A stretch of DNA of 64,000 bases, taken from assembly GCF_030020805.1 (NCBI RefSeq), contig NZ_CP125098.1, positions 3,867,501 through 3,931,500 on the forward strand. The letters run 5' to 3'. The DNA comes from Paenibacillus sp. RC67. GTDB lineage: Bacteria; Bacillota; Bacilli; Paenibacillales; NBRC-103111. The notes below the pieces were generated by a model, which was not told where the DNA came from, ran no database searches, and was given only the letters and a program-made list of their open reading frames with translations. Positions 1 through 8,891 of this stretch are shown here, in pieces (position 1 is the first letter of the stretch; the number at the start of each line of letters is the position of its first letter). Made by a program: the position numbers and the translations under genes.

Positions 1-1
1 C

Positions 2-154
2 GGTATTAAGCAGCTTACATTTAATGTAGAGGGTCTGGAAAAAATCAAAATCCATGTACAAAGTCCGAACCTAAATCCTTATATTTATGCCAGGATTCTA
101 GACACTTCTTATTTTGATAACGGAAATTCTGCAGCTAAGGATAGCTCGAAATAG
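2..154 (+). CDS. C-terminal 50 residues of an unidentified protein (truncated by window edge)
   Basis: An open frame enters at the left edge and stops with TAG at 152-154. The visible part alternates hydrophobic and charged residues (VEGLEKIKIHV, then NPYIYARILD) as beta-rich carbohydrate-binding modules of extracellular Firmicute proteins do, but this is only a resemblance. It is followed by a strong hairpin terminator, so it is the last gene of its transcript. The function cannot be named from this fragment. Confidence 0.55.
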   Translation, partial: GIKQLTFNVEGLEKIKIHVQSPNLNPYIYARILDTSYFDNGNSAAKDSSK

Positions 155-185
155 ACTCTTATGAAGCGCCGAGGTAATATGAAGA

Positions 186-218
186 AAAACCGTCAGGCTT
201 ACTCAGTCTGACGGTTTT
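186..218 (+). terminator. Rho-independent terminator
   Basis: Perfect 11-bp arms AAAACCGTCAG (186-196) and CTGACGGTTTT (208-218) around an 11-base loop lie 31 bases after the stop of the truncated gene. The arms end in a T run on this strand, and by symmetry on the other. Confidence 0.85.
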
Positions 219-755
219 ATAATTGTAGTAACTAATAATTTTTTTTCCGATTCTGCAAGAGAATTAGCATCATCGAACGGAATAGTATTATGGGATAGAA
301 ATATATATATTGAAAGAAAAAATTGAAGAACTATATTAGAAAGTTATCTATTCGTGCATTGTTCAGATGTCTTCTGGAGGGAAAAACAAATGGGACATAA
401 GAATATGTAAAGAAGAGCATAAGACAGTAATGGCCGAGATTGAACCAACGGGTACGATAGTTCAGCTAGAACGGGGAGCAGACCGCCGAGGTGCTGCTCC
501 CTGTCTGATGCGGGATAATGAAGTGATGATTTAATATAAGCAGTTGAGAGGTTGCCGGATTTGTTTTATCCGCAGCCTATTCGACATGTTTTAAATCGGC
601 TTGAATTGTTGGATTGTATTTACAAATCGCATGTCTGGAATCGAGTAACCAGAAGGAATTTCCCTAATAATGTGATCCCAAAGAGGGACGTCCGTTATAT
701 TAGGTATCCAGGGGGTATTTTGCAGAAAAAGAGAGCTATAAGAAGGAGGCAGTAC
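219..755. other. Gap without a recognisable gene
   Basis: AT-rich sequence. A 34-codon frame at 430-534 has no good ribosome site and no recognisable product, so it is not called. No tRNA, insertion-sequence end or riboswitch was seen. The last bases form the Shine-Dalgarno of the micropeptide that follows. Confidence 0.4.
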
Positions 756-842
756 ATGGTTTGCATGATGGACATGCTTTCCATTTCTGCTTTTTTTGTG
801 ATTTTTCTTAGTCTTCTTCTTTTTCGTCTTTCTTTTTATTAA
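756..842 (+). CDS. Putative 28-residue hydrophobic membrane micropeptide
   Basis: ATG at 756 is preceded by a near-perfect AAGGAGG six bases upstream. The product is 28 residues: a short start (MVCMMDM), about 18 hydrophobic residues (LSISAFFVIFLSLLLF), then RLSFY. It would be a single membrane-spanning or membrane-surface peptide. A longer frame from 552 exists but has no ribosome site and an unlikely composition, so the short form is preferred. It resembles in style the many tiny membrane peptides of Bacilli (SpoVM, toxin or assembly peptides), but no family is recognised. It lies alone between a terminator and a convergent glycosyltransferase gene. Confidence 0.4.
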   Translation: MVCMMDMLSISAFFVIFLSLLLFRLSFY

Positions 843-981
843 TTTGTGTTTAGTGTGCTGATTTAATATTTTTTTTTATTCATGATCCCACGTTTCATTT
901 TATATTTTCGTTTTAACTTCCCTTTTTTTGAGATAGAACGTATGATTCTTAAACGGACCTGCTTGATTTTCATCTTCAACT

Positions 982-2256
982 TCAATCGCCTCCCATACCC
1001 GCAGTCCGAACGTTTTTACTCTCACTTCGCTGGCTATTGATCTGTATTGCTCGTTTGTATATTCGAGTATTGCGTTCGGTCATCGCTGAAAGTGACCAGT
1101 ATTTGCTTGACCACACTTGGGCATGGTAACCTAGATGACTGCACAGTCCTGGATTATCCAGTGTCATTTTTAGATGTTGGTATAGTTGTTCATGATTGCC
1201 AGCTTCAGAGATTAACCCCGTAAGTCGATCTGCCACCATTTCGGGAATACCGCCGGCATCACTGACAAGAACCGGTTTTCCGGCTATTTGTGCCTCCATT
1301 ACAGCTAAGGGCTGATTATCTTGCAGACTAGGCAATACGAAGAGATCAGCCATCTTGAGCAATGCAGGAACGTCTGCGCGGTTTCCTAAGAAGACTACTT
1401 GCTGATCGAGTCCTAATGATTGGCTTAGCTGCTTAAGCTCATTTGCGAGCGCTCCATCTCCTGCCAACCAGCAAACCCAGTCCTTGCGTTCTGCTGCTAA
1501 TTTCCCCAAAGCATGCAATAAATGTACATGGCCTTTGACAACGTCAAACCGTGCAGAACAAAGAATCACTTTCTTACCCAATGGCTTGGTAATATTTGAT
1601 GAATTCTGAACAGTCTGTTTCAAATGATCGACATCAATACCATAGGGAGCAACCATGAGGTGATGAGCGGGAACTTGAAAATCTTTAATAAGAAGTTGCT
1701 TGAGCCAATTGGAAGGGGTAATAGTGAATTCGCTTGAGGTTGCACCGATGTACTCACGGCTGGCCGAATAATGCCACAGCAGCGAACTGCGATCTTGCTC
1801 TGGAATACCCATCTCTTTAAGCTTTACAAACCATTCCATGGCCAAGCATCCATGCATAGTCGTAACTAGCGCAACGCCTGGAGGTTTTACTCTAGATATA
1901 GCATGAGCCGAAATAATATCCTGTGCATGAATGATATCATATTGTTTCAACCCCCAACTTGCAGCCGCGATTTCAAGGCAATATCGATCAATTTCGCTGG
2001 TTCTAATCCAAGGATCAAGTCCTGGAAGATACTGATCAAAGAAAAGGTTAGCTCTTTCCGATATAATCGGGGCAATTTTATTTTTTTCAAGGACGAAAGA
2101 TTGTGAAGGAACATAGTAGGATTGACCATCCGGTGTCGGACAAAATAAATCAACATGATGCCCTTCACGCTCCAGCCCTTTCCGAAGCTGATCTACGTAA
2201 GTACTTACACCTCCAACATGAGGGAGACCCCAACTACAGACAATGAGTATTTTCAT
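982..2256 (-). CDS. Glycosyltransferase family 4 (GT-B fold)
   Basis: Cytoplasmic sugar-nucleotide-dependent transferase, probably adding a hexose to a surface glycan. The N-terminus MKILIVCSWGLPHVGG is the usual Rossmann strand and glycine loop of GT4 enzymes. The donor domain has SARFDVVKG near residue 235 and a PLAVMEAQIAGKPV segment near 315-330. In the EX7E motif the second Glu is present (VMEA), but the first position is Asn (DNQPLAVME), a known type of variation. The start is placed at the ATG at 2256 because GGGAGG lies just upstream; an 11-residue extension has no such site. The gene is divergent from the UDP-sugar dehydrogenase at 2557, with about 300 bases of shared upstream DNA. 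Confidence 0.88.
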   Translation of the reverse strand: MKILIVCSWGLPHVGGVSTYVDQLRKGLEREGHHVDLFCPTPDGQSYYVPSQSFVLEKNKIAPIISERANLFFDQYLPGLDPWIRTSEIDRYCLEIAAASWGLKQYDIIHAQDIISAHAISRVKPPGVALVTTMHGCLAMEWFVKLKEMGIPEQDRSSLLWHYSASREYIGATSSEFTITPSNWLKQLLIKDFQVPAHHLMVAPYGIDVDHLKQTVQNSSNITKPLGKKVILCSARFDVVKGHVHLLHALGKLAAERKDWVCWLAGDGALANELKQLSQSLGLDQQVVFLGNRADVPALLKMADLFVLPSLQDNQPLAVMEAQIAGKPVLVSDAGGIPEMVADRLTGLISEAGNHEQLYQHLKMTLDNPGLCSHLGYHAQVWSSKYWSLSAMTERNTRIYKRAIQINSQRSESKNVRTAGMGGD

Positions 2257-2556
2257 AATCGTTCCTCCCTTAGTGAAGAGTCTATACATCGTATGAACAG
2301 CAAACGAGGAATGAGAGGTACATCCACCCGTTTTTTAGAAGAATCCTGCTAGACGATAGGCTATATACCTTTAAGGTGAGTTATATTCATTGTTAAATGA
2401 AGTCGAAAATATCCATTTGGAAGGTTTTTTGAGTTGGATTTCTCCTTCATGCAAGACAAACCCCTATATTTTTTTAGACAGGCATTCATCTATACAGAAG
2501 GGGAGTGAGATGCGTACCATGGTACAGATTCAACTAGACAAGGGAGGAAGTCTGTT

Positions 2557-3828
2557 ATGAGCCATCCATCCTCATTCAGCATAGGAATTGTAGGGCTGGG
2601 CTATGTGGGATTACCACTTGCCAAATTATTTCTTGAAAAGGGGCATACCGTGCACGGGATTGATATTGATGCCAATAGGGTGAACTCATTATTGAAAAGG
2701 CAAACTTATTTATCTGATTTCTCCCGTTCGGATGTAAAAGATATGTTCACGAAGAACAGCTTTTTCGTTAGCAGTTCCTTTGAATCGATTGAGCACGTAG
2801 ATGCGGTCCTTATATGCGTGCCTACACCACTGACAGAAAACCATGAACCGGATCTTAATTATGTCATAGGGGCAATTAAAAGTACGCTTCCGTATTTGCA
2901 GCCGGGACAGCTTATTGTTCTTGAAAGCTCCACCTTTCCGGGAACGGTTGATAACATCCTGCTTCCATTAATAGAATCGGAAGGCTTTGTTGTCGGAAGA
3001 GATGTATTGTTGGCCTACTCTCCAGAAAGAATCGATCCTGGGAGCCACTGGAAGCTGGAGGACATACCTAAGATCGTTGGTGGCGTCACGTCCATATGCA
3101 CGGAGAGAGCCAGACAAATATACGAAAGTGCGTTTTCCAACGTCGTAGTCGTTTCGTCACCACGTGTTGCCGAGATGACGAAATTGCTGGAGAACAGCCA
3201 AAGATTTATAAACATTTCCTTTATGAACAGTCTCGTAGCCCTATGTGAAGCGATGAACATTAATCTGTGGGAGGTTATTGATGCAGCCGGTACGAAGCCC
3301 TATGGATTTATGAAGTATTATCCTGGTCCTGGCATTGGTGGACATTGCATCCCGGTAGATCCGATCTACCTGCTGTGGGCTGCAAAAAACTACGAAATGG
3401 AGCTTCCGTTTATTGAACTGAGCCAGCAAGTGAACGACAAGATGCCGGAATATGTAATGGAAAAGGTAAAAAGACATTTAGCCAAGTCAACGGACGGAAA
3501 TCATATTCTCATCATTGGCGTGACTTATAAAAAGAATGTGAATGATATTCGAGAGTCCAGTGCACCAACAATTATAGCAGGGCTATTAGAAAGCGGATAT
3601 AAGGTAAGCTATCACGATCCTTATGTGGAGGAGCTTCAAATAGGGGACTACCAGCTTAAAAGTACACCCTTAACAGCCAGAAACATGAAAAACTACGCTT
3701 GCACGGTCATCCTGACGGATCATTCTCATATCCCTTATGAGCTGCTTGTAGCCCATTCTCCGCTAGTCATTGATTTTCGCAATGCAACCAAGCATTTGAA
3801 AGACCGAAACAATGTCATTGTACTTTAA
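2557..3828 (+). CDS. Nucleotide-sugar dehydrogenase (UDP-GlcNAc/UDP-ManNAc 6-dehydrogenase type)
   Basis: Oxidises C6 of a UDP-hexose or UDP-HexNAc with NAD, giving a uronic acid donor for surface glycan. The N-terminal Rossmann motif is GLGYVGLPLA (residues about 12-21). The NAD-side loop CVPTPL is near 89, and ESSTFPGT near 129-136. The central helical part includes MTKLLENSQRFIN. The catalytic cysteine is C264 in GHCIPVDP. The length of 423 residues is normal. WecC/WbpA-type members carry these features; UDP-glucose as substrate cannot be excluded. The start is supported by AGGGAGGAAG nine bases before the ATG. A broken epimerase follows 27 bases later, consistent with an old sugar-nucleotide operon. 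Confidence 0.9.
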   Translation: MSHPSSFSIGIVGLGYVGLPLAKLFLEKGHTVHGIDIDANRVNSLLKRQTYLSDFSRSDVKDMFTKNSFFVSSSFESIEHVDAVLICVPTPLTENHEPDLNYVIGAIKSTLPYLQPGQLIVLESSTFPGTVDNILLPLIESEGFVVGRDVLLAYSPERIDPGSHWKLEDIPKIVGGVTSICTERARQIYESAFSNVVVVSSPRVAEMTKLLENSQRFINISFMNSLVALCEAMNINLWEVIDAAGTKPYGFMKYYPGPGIGGHCIPVDPIYLLWAAKNYEMELPFIELSQQVNDKMPEYVMEKVKRHLAKSTDGNHILIIGVTYKKNVNDIRESSAPTIIAGLLESGYKVSYHDPYVEELQIGDYQLKSTPLTARNMKNYACTVILTDHSHIPYELLVAHSPLVIDFRNATKHLKDRNNVIVL

Positions 3829-3855
3829 TGAAGGGGAGAGAGGAGCAGCTGAAGG

Positions 3856-4188
3856 ATGAACATATTAGTTACTGGCGGAGCCGGATTTATCGGATCACAT
3901 CTTGTGGAGAGCTTGCTTATATGATTTATCTACGGGGCGTCTCGATTATTTAGAAGGCATCATCAAAAATCCAAGACATAAATTCGTTCAGGGCTCAGTT
4001 ACAGATAAAAAAGCTGTTGAAAAAGCTGATTGCAAAGGTAGATGTTGTCTATCATCTTACAGCGGTTCTAGGTGTAAAGAATACGGTAGAAGATCCGTTA
4101 AAGGTCATTGAAGGCAATATTGACGGAACTCGCCATGTGCTTGAGCTTGCATATCTGTACAAGTCGAAAGTGGTATTTAGTTCAACAA
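3856..4188 (+). pseudogene. Broken NAD-dependent SDR epimerase, duplicate of the intact gene at 6604
   Basis: ATG 3856 opens with NILVTGGAGFIGSHLVESLL, the extended-SDR nucleotide-binding motif, then hits a stop. The homology continues in other frames: DLSTG, a stretch around 4020-4140 equivalent to DVVYHLTAVLGVKNTVEDP, and EGNIDGTRHVLELAY, ending with VVFSSTT at 4188. All of this aligns by eye with the intact epimerase at 6604-7593. About ten codons after the first 20 are missing, and there is at least one further frame change. The catalytic YxxxK half is lost, so it cannot be functional. It probably arose by duplication of the downstream gene and was then cut. Confidence 0.88.
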
Positions 4189-4347
4189 CCATAGCTGGGA
4201 GCGCTGCCGAATACGACACCAATGTTCTTAACGTAGGGTACCCGATCCAACCATGGTGTAAAACCCTTAATGGTGCAGGTTCTTCGATCTGGTACTAGAA
4301 TACCGCTCATAACCTTGATCGTGGTCGATTTGCCAGCTCCATTCGAT
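4189..4347 (-). pseudogene. Fragment of an ABC-transporter ATPase (ABC-2 type)
   Basis: The complementary strand from 4347 reads SNGAGKSTTIKVMSGILVPD, then KGFTPWLDRVPYVKNIGVVFG. This is the Walker A region and following segment of an ABC-2 export ATPase of the type common in Firmicutes. Neither the signature motif nor Walker B is present. The fragment abuts the epimerase remnant on one side and an IS66 remnant on the other, so this is recombined debris. Confidence 0.75.
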
Positions 4348-4351
4348 TGCT

Positions 4352-4515
4352 AATATTGCTGTTCGGAGCTTCAAACTGGGGCAGCTCCTGGAAGAAGAAC
4401 GCCAGATACCCGAAACGGATTCAGTCCGTTATCTTTTGCCCGTATCCATGACACTGTAGATGGCATTACTCGCCTTGGCATCACACGTGGCGCGTTTCGA
4501 AAAGCCAATAATTTC
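4352..4515 (-). pseudogene. IS66-family transposase (TnpC) C-terminal remnant
   Basis: On the minus strand, in two frames, one reads ASNAIYSVMDTGK, then NGLNPF, then YLAFFFQELPQFEAPNSNI. This matches the conserved end of IS66 transposases (AIYSxxETAKxNGLNPxxYLxYxFxxLP). There is a frameshift and stop between the pieces. No intact open frame or terminal repeat was found here. Confidence 0.65.
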
Positions 4516-4751
4516 ATCTATAGCATCATGAAAAATGCCTAGTAAAACAAAGAACGGATCTGTAATTGTTCCAACGAAGGAATAGCATACTCTAATTCGC
4601 TTGTGTTACCCCTATATTGACTAAAAACCGATTCAAAACAAGCATTTGTTACATTTTCTATATAGAACTACTGAAAAATACAATAATTTGTGTCCGGCAG
4701 CAATAAGATGTGACCGTACTTACTACCTCAAAGATTGGGTGTGTTGCTGGG

Positions 4752-6317
4752 ATGGCTCGTTCAAAAGTCATGTTGTTCTCTCATATATGTAATATAAATC
4801 ACATCACTGGAGCGGAAAAATGGTTATTGTTTTTCACTCGTGAATTAACCCCTAGAAATGATTGTATTTTGGTCGTGCCTAACGATGGTGTTCTCGCGAC
4901 TGAAGCAAGAAACATAGGTATAAACGTAATTATCGAACCATTGGATGGCTGCTTATGGTCTTTGTACGAACCAACCCCAACTTTACTTGAAGAAATACAT
5001 CGCTTACGGTCAGGCCCTAGCTTCAGTTCCTACATCAATTTATTGCATATTTATCGGCCGGACTGGATTGTGGTCAACACATGCGTCAACATATTACCTG
5101 CAATGGCGGCGAAAAAGTTGCGAGTTCCGGTTATGTGGATAATTAATGAAATATTGGTAAATAACAATTTTACTATGCAATCCGTTGATGTATTCGAACG
5201 TTATTCTGACTGGATTGTTGGCGTTTCACATGCGACATTATCCCCATTTCAACACAAAAATTCCCCAAAAAAATTTGTCCTATACCCTACTTTCCGCAGA
5301 GAAGAATTCAATCCCCAATCATGGAATTATAATCGCAATGAACTTCGGGTAAGTCATGGAATATCAGAGGAAATGCCGGTAATCGGATATATTTCTGCAT
5401 ACATCACTCCAAAAAAGGGTTTAAAGGATTTTATAAGTATGGCTCTGCAACTGTGCCATGATGGAGTAGAAGTTTATTTCTTCATTATTGGCAATCCCGT
5501 TGATGCTGACTATTTTGAACACTGCATGAACCTGGTAAGAATGTCGAAATGGGATAATCGGTTTGTTATCGTAGATTTTCAGGCACGTATTGAAACTCTT
5601 TACCCAGCTATAGACGTAGTGATTATCCCTAGTCTGATTGATGAAGGATTCGGCTTAACGGCGCTGGAGGGACTCGTATTTGGAAAGCCTGTCATTGCTT
5701 ACAACTCCGGCGGATTAGCGGAGATTTTGTGCCTGACTGGAAATGAAAAGTTTCTCTCGCCAAAAGGGGACATTGATGGATTAGTGAACCGAGTGAAGGA
5801 ACTGTTAACGGATGAATCCTTACGCTGCAAAATCACCGAAAAAAATGTATCCGCAGTGCAGGAAACATTCGGTATCGATATTTTCCTTCATAGGTTAGAA
5901 AGTATACTTTATATCGTTTATCGCAAAATCAAAAAATTAAAGGCGGTTCCGTCTAAATTACTGAAATATAAGGATGGAACTTTGCTCAGAGGCAGACTAT
6001 CCCCAACAGTATTCCGATTAGAATTAAGAAAAAAACGTCCTTTTCCCAGCGAATTCGACTTTCTTTATTATAAAAATCGCTGGCGAGATGTTCACGTAGT
6101 AAATGAAGCGCAACTGTATAGATTGCCAACAGCTCGACCAATCATAGCTAAACGTGTCCATCGCGGTAAGTCTGCTTTCCATGCCGATAAGAAACAGAAG
6201 TCCAAGCGACGTAAGGAGCTTCTAAAGAGACGTAAGAATAATCTTAAGAAACTGAGAATGTTCCGGTTAATAAGGCAACGAAGAAATACACGTGTGCACA
6301 AGCAAAAGTTGAAGTAG
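4752..6317 (+). CDS. Glycosyltransferase family 4 with Lys/Arg-rich C-terminal tail
   Basis: The N-terminus KVMLFSHICNINHITGAEKW is a GT-B acceptor domain start. IGYISAYITPKKG marks the donor domain (about residue 215). The nucleotide-sugar motif is DEGFGLTALEGLVFGKPVIAYNSGG, with both glutamates of EX7E kept. After the GT-B fold (about residue 410 on), roughly 100 extra residues become extremely basic, ending with repeated KR/RR/KK pairs, as if to bind an anionic polymer or surface. The frame is open from GTG 4710, but ATG 4752 gives the natural start of the domain; neither has a strong ribosome site. It sits alone after the gene debris and before the intact epimerase. Confidence 0.8.
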   Translation: MARSKVMLFSHICNINHITGAEKWLLFFTRELTPRNDCILVVPNDGVLATEARNIGINVIIEPLDGCLWSLYEPTPTLLEEIHRLRSGPSFSSYINLLHIYRPDWIVVNTCVNILPAMAAKKLRVPVMWIINEILVNNNFTMQSVDVFERYSDWIVGVSHATLSPFQHKNSPKKFVLYPTFRREEFNPQSWNYNRNELRVSHGISEEMPVIGYISAYITPKKGLKDFISMALQLCHDGVEVYFFIIGNPVDADYFEHCMNLVRMSKWDNRFVIVDFQARIETLYPAIDVVIIPSLIDEGFGLTALEGLVFGKPVIAYNSGGLAEILCLTGNEKFLSPKGDIDGLVNRVKELLTDESLRCKITEKNVSAVQETFGIDIFLHRLESILYIVYRKIKKLKAVPSKLLKYKDGTLLRGRLSPTVFRLELRKKRPFPSEFDFLYYKNRWRDVHVVNEAQLYRLPTARPIIAKRVHRGKSAFHADKKQKSKRRKELLKRRKNNLKKLRMFRLIRQRRNTRVHKQKLK

Positions 6318-6603
6318 AATGGGTTCTTTAAAGTCCAATTTCTAGGTTCTTGTTTATTTCAACTTCATAACGGGATTCATAGATTATAAAGAATTGCTCC
6401 AAAAAAATGCGTAATGGAGGTGTAGGAGTGAGTTCAGCCGGAATATCGCGACCTAAGGATTAAAGAAACAAAACCAGATCTAACTTTCGTACTTAGTGCA
6501 GTGACAGCTAATCGTCTTAGAAAGTTCTACTTATCCTGGTACAACAGGTGGATAAATCCAATATTATTCTACTGTGATTAACAGTAGGCGGGGGTGAGTT
6601 TGA

Positions 6604-7593
6604 TTGAGAATATTAGTTACGGGCGGGGCGGGATTTATCGGCTCAAATCTTGTTCGGTCATTGCTAGCCAAGGGACACAATGTTGCGACCATGGATGATC
6701 TGTCTACAGGGAGTACACAATTTCTGCAGGATGTGTTAACCCATGATAGGCATACGTTTATTCAGGAATCGGTATTGAATCGTCATGAGCTACAGCGATG
6801 GATGGATCAGGCAGATGTCGTATATCATATGGCAGCAGTACTTGGAGTCAAGAATACAGTTGATAATCCGATTAAAGTCATCGAAGGGAATATCGATGGC
6901 ACGCGCAACGTGCTGGAGCTTGCCTATCCCCGGGGGATTAAAGTCATCTTTGCATCCACATCGGAAATATATGGGAAAAATACGATAGTTCCTTTCTTGG
7001 AGACATCTGACCGCGTATATGGTTCATCCTCCGTCAACAGATGGTGTTACGCTACTGCAAAGTCGCTAGATGAGCATATGTGCTTCGGTTATGCCCAAAA
7101 GGGGCTTCGGGTCACTGTACTACGTTATTTTAACGCTTACGGCCCCGGTCAGACGAACTCCCAATACGGCATGGTTGTACCAAGGTTTATTCGTGCCGCG
7201 CTCCAGGGGACGCCGCTTGAGGTGTATGGGGACGGTTCGCAATCTCGGTGCTTCACTTATGTGGATGATACAGTTCTCGGGACGATTAGTGCGATGCGAA
7301 AGGAAGCCGACGGACTAGCGTTTAACATCGGATCCAATAGTCCGACGACCATCCTGGAATTAGCCCGCATGATCGTGCAGTTGACGGGCTCAAACTCCCC
7401 AATACGGTTTAAGCAATACCAGGAAGCATACGGTCCTGGATATGAGGATATGCCGATTCGTATTCCGGATTTAACCCGTTCAAACTCCGTTCTAAATTTT
7501 CAACCTAAGGTTGCGCTGAAAGAGGGATTAATCAAAACGATTACATGGTATCGTTTGAACGATAGTTGCTTTCAGGGAGCTAAGGAATCTTGA
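6604..7593 (+). CDS. NAD-dependent epimerase/dehydratase (extended SDR family)
   Basis: Probably converts a UDP- or dTDP-sugar (4-epimerase or decarboxylase group) for glycan synthesis. The NAD-binding motif GGAGFIGS is at residues 7-14, and DDLSTGS near 33. A catalytic Ser/Thr lies in FASTSEIYGKN, and the catalytic pair is YATAK (about residues 143-147). ARYFN-like LRYFNAYGPGQ and DGSQSRCFTYVDD follow, as in GalE/UDP-glucuronate decarboxylase relatives. The length of 329 is typical. Translation starts at TTG with GCGGGGGTGAG just upstream. A decayed copy of this gene lies at 3856. The exact substrate is not readable from sequence. Confidence 0.88.
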   Translation: MRILVTGGAGFIGSNLVRSLLAKGHNVATMDDLSTGSTQFLQDVLTHDRHTFIQESVLNRHELQRWMDQADVVYHMAAVLGVKNTVDNPIKVIEGNIDGTRNVLELAYPRGIKVIFASTSEIYGKNTIVPFLETSDRVYGSSSVNRWCYATAKSLDEHMCFGYAQKGLRVTVLRYFNAYGPGQTNSQYGMVVPRFIRAALQGTPLEVYGDGSQSRCFTYVDDTVLGTISAMRKEADGLAFNIGSNSPTTILELARMIVQLTGSNSPIRFKQYQEAYGPGYEDMPIRIPDLTRSNSVLNFQPKVALKEGLIKTITWYRLNDSCFQGAKES

Positions 7594-7710
7594 GCACAAG
7601 CAACGCCCGGTGCTGGGTTTATCAGTTCTTTCATGTTTGACGAACTGGTGTCGGTCGGGACGGATATCCGAAACGAAGCCATACGAATGAATTAAGGGAG
7701 GAGGCTATTC

Positions 7711-8886
7711 ATGAAGATGCCGTTGGTCAGCGTGGTCATTCCTTGCTATAACTACGGGCAGTATTTAGAGGAAACGGTCGATTCCGTATTACGTTCCTCC
7801 TTTCAGGACTTCGAAATTATAGTGATCGATGACGGCTCCACTGACCCCTTTACCATAGAGAAGCTAACTACACTACAAAAGCCGAAGATGCGCATTATCC
7901 GTCAATCCAATCAGGGTCTTGCTGCCGCTAGAAATCGGGGGATTGCTGAGGCTCGGGGGAAATATGTGCTTCCTCTCGATTCTGATGATCTCATTCATCC
8001 CACATATCTGGAGAAGGCGTTCTGGATATTGGAGCTTTATCCCGGAGTCGGTTTCGTATCTCCATGGGTTCAGGCATTCGGGACGGAAAACTGGTCTTAT
8101 CCCGCACCGCAGTTTAACTTTCATACTCAACTGTTTCATAATATCACCTGCGGGAACTCAATGCTTCGTAAGAGTGCTTGGGAGCAGGCTGGCGGATATA
8201 AGAAGGATTTTATTGTCATGGGCTATGAGGATTGGGATTTCTGGATCACGCTGGGAGAGAACGGTTGGTACGGGTATCAAGTTTTTGAACGCCTCTTCCT
8301 TTACCGTCGTCATGGAATTTCAATGGTTCACGAAGCTATGGAACATCATGATAAGCTGTTTGAGCAAATCAAAGCATATCATCCTGATCTCTATAAGGAG
8401 AGCCATTTGGTTAAGCTGAAGCAAGAGTGGGATCAGGAGACATTATATGACAGGATTAAGCCCGATCTGCAGGGATCTGATTGGAACCGCTATGAGACCA
8501 GACCTGTTCGTCATGAACGTTCGAGATGGCTATTATTGCTGCCTCACATCCAGCGTAATCGAATCGCCGATAATCATTTGAATTTTATCGATGGCATGCA
8601 TCCTGATTGGTATGGAACAACGATGGTATCAACCGGATACGGGATGGAGTCGGGGATGGAGGATTTTAGTTGGTTAACCGACGATATCTTCGAATTATCG
8701 CTTTATATCCCCGGAATCGAGCTAAGGCTGGATTTGATAGAAAAGATGCTATGCAAACTGATTATTTCAAGGGAGATTGAGAGGATCATCATACTGGGTT
8801 CAAGGCAAGCGCTATATCTGCTTCCTCATATCAAGAACAAGTTCCCCCATATTCCGATAGACATCCAACCAGAAAACAGGAGTTGA
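7711..8886 (+). CDS. Glycosyltransferase family 2 (GT-A fold) with C-terminal extension
   Basis: Residues 1-240 form a GT2 domain: VSVVIPCYNYGQYL at the N-terminus, IDDGSTD for nucleotide binding, LPLDSDD as the metal-binding DxD equivalent, and GYEDWDFW as the acceptor-side ED motif. The remaining 150 residues contain a small conserved-looking unit (ERIIILGSRQALYLLPHI). It resembles a second nucleotide-binding strand and may be a partial GT-D-like domain, which is inference. AAGGGAGGAGG precedes the ATG. The stop overlaps the upstream edge of the next gene, so the two are translationally coupled. Likely acts on a surface polysaccharide or glycoprotein. Confidence 0.88.
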   Translation: MKMPLVSVVIPCYNYGQYLEETVDSVLRSSFQDFEIIVIDDGSTDPFTIEKLTTLQKPKMRIIRQSNQGLAAARNRGIAEARGKYVLPLDSDDLIHPTYLEKAFWILELYPGVGFVSPWVQAFGTENWSYPAPQFNFHTQLFHNITCGNSMLRKSAWEQAGGYKKDFIVMGYEDWDFWITLGENGWYGYQVFERLFLYRRHGISMVHEAMEHHDKLFEQIKAYHPDLYKESHLVKLKQEWDQETLYDRIKPDLQGSDWNRYETRPVRHERSRWLLLLPHIQRNRIADNHLNFIDGMHPDWYGTTMVSTGYGMESGMEDFSWLTDDIFELSLYIPGIELRLDLIEKMLCKLIISREIERIIILGSRQALYLLPHIKNKFPHIPIDIQPENRS

Positions 8887-8891
8887 TTAGA

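Noticed and set aside
552..755. Longer upstream form (from 552) of the 28-residue micropeptide
   Set aside because: No ribosome site, odd composition and no helix or domain; the perfect Shine-Dalgarno belongs to the ATG at 756.
1947..2168. Small open frames antisense to the first glycosyltransferase
   Set aside because: They are shadows of a strongly coding gene, with no ribosome site of their own.
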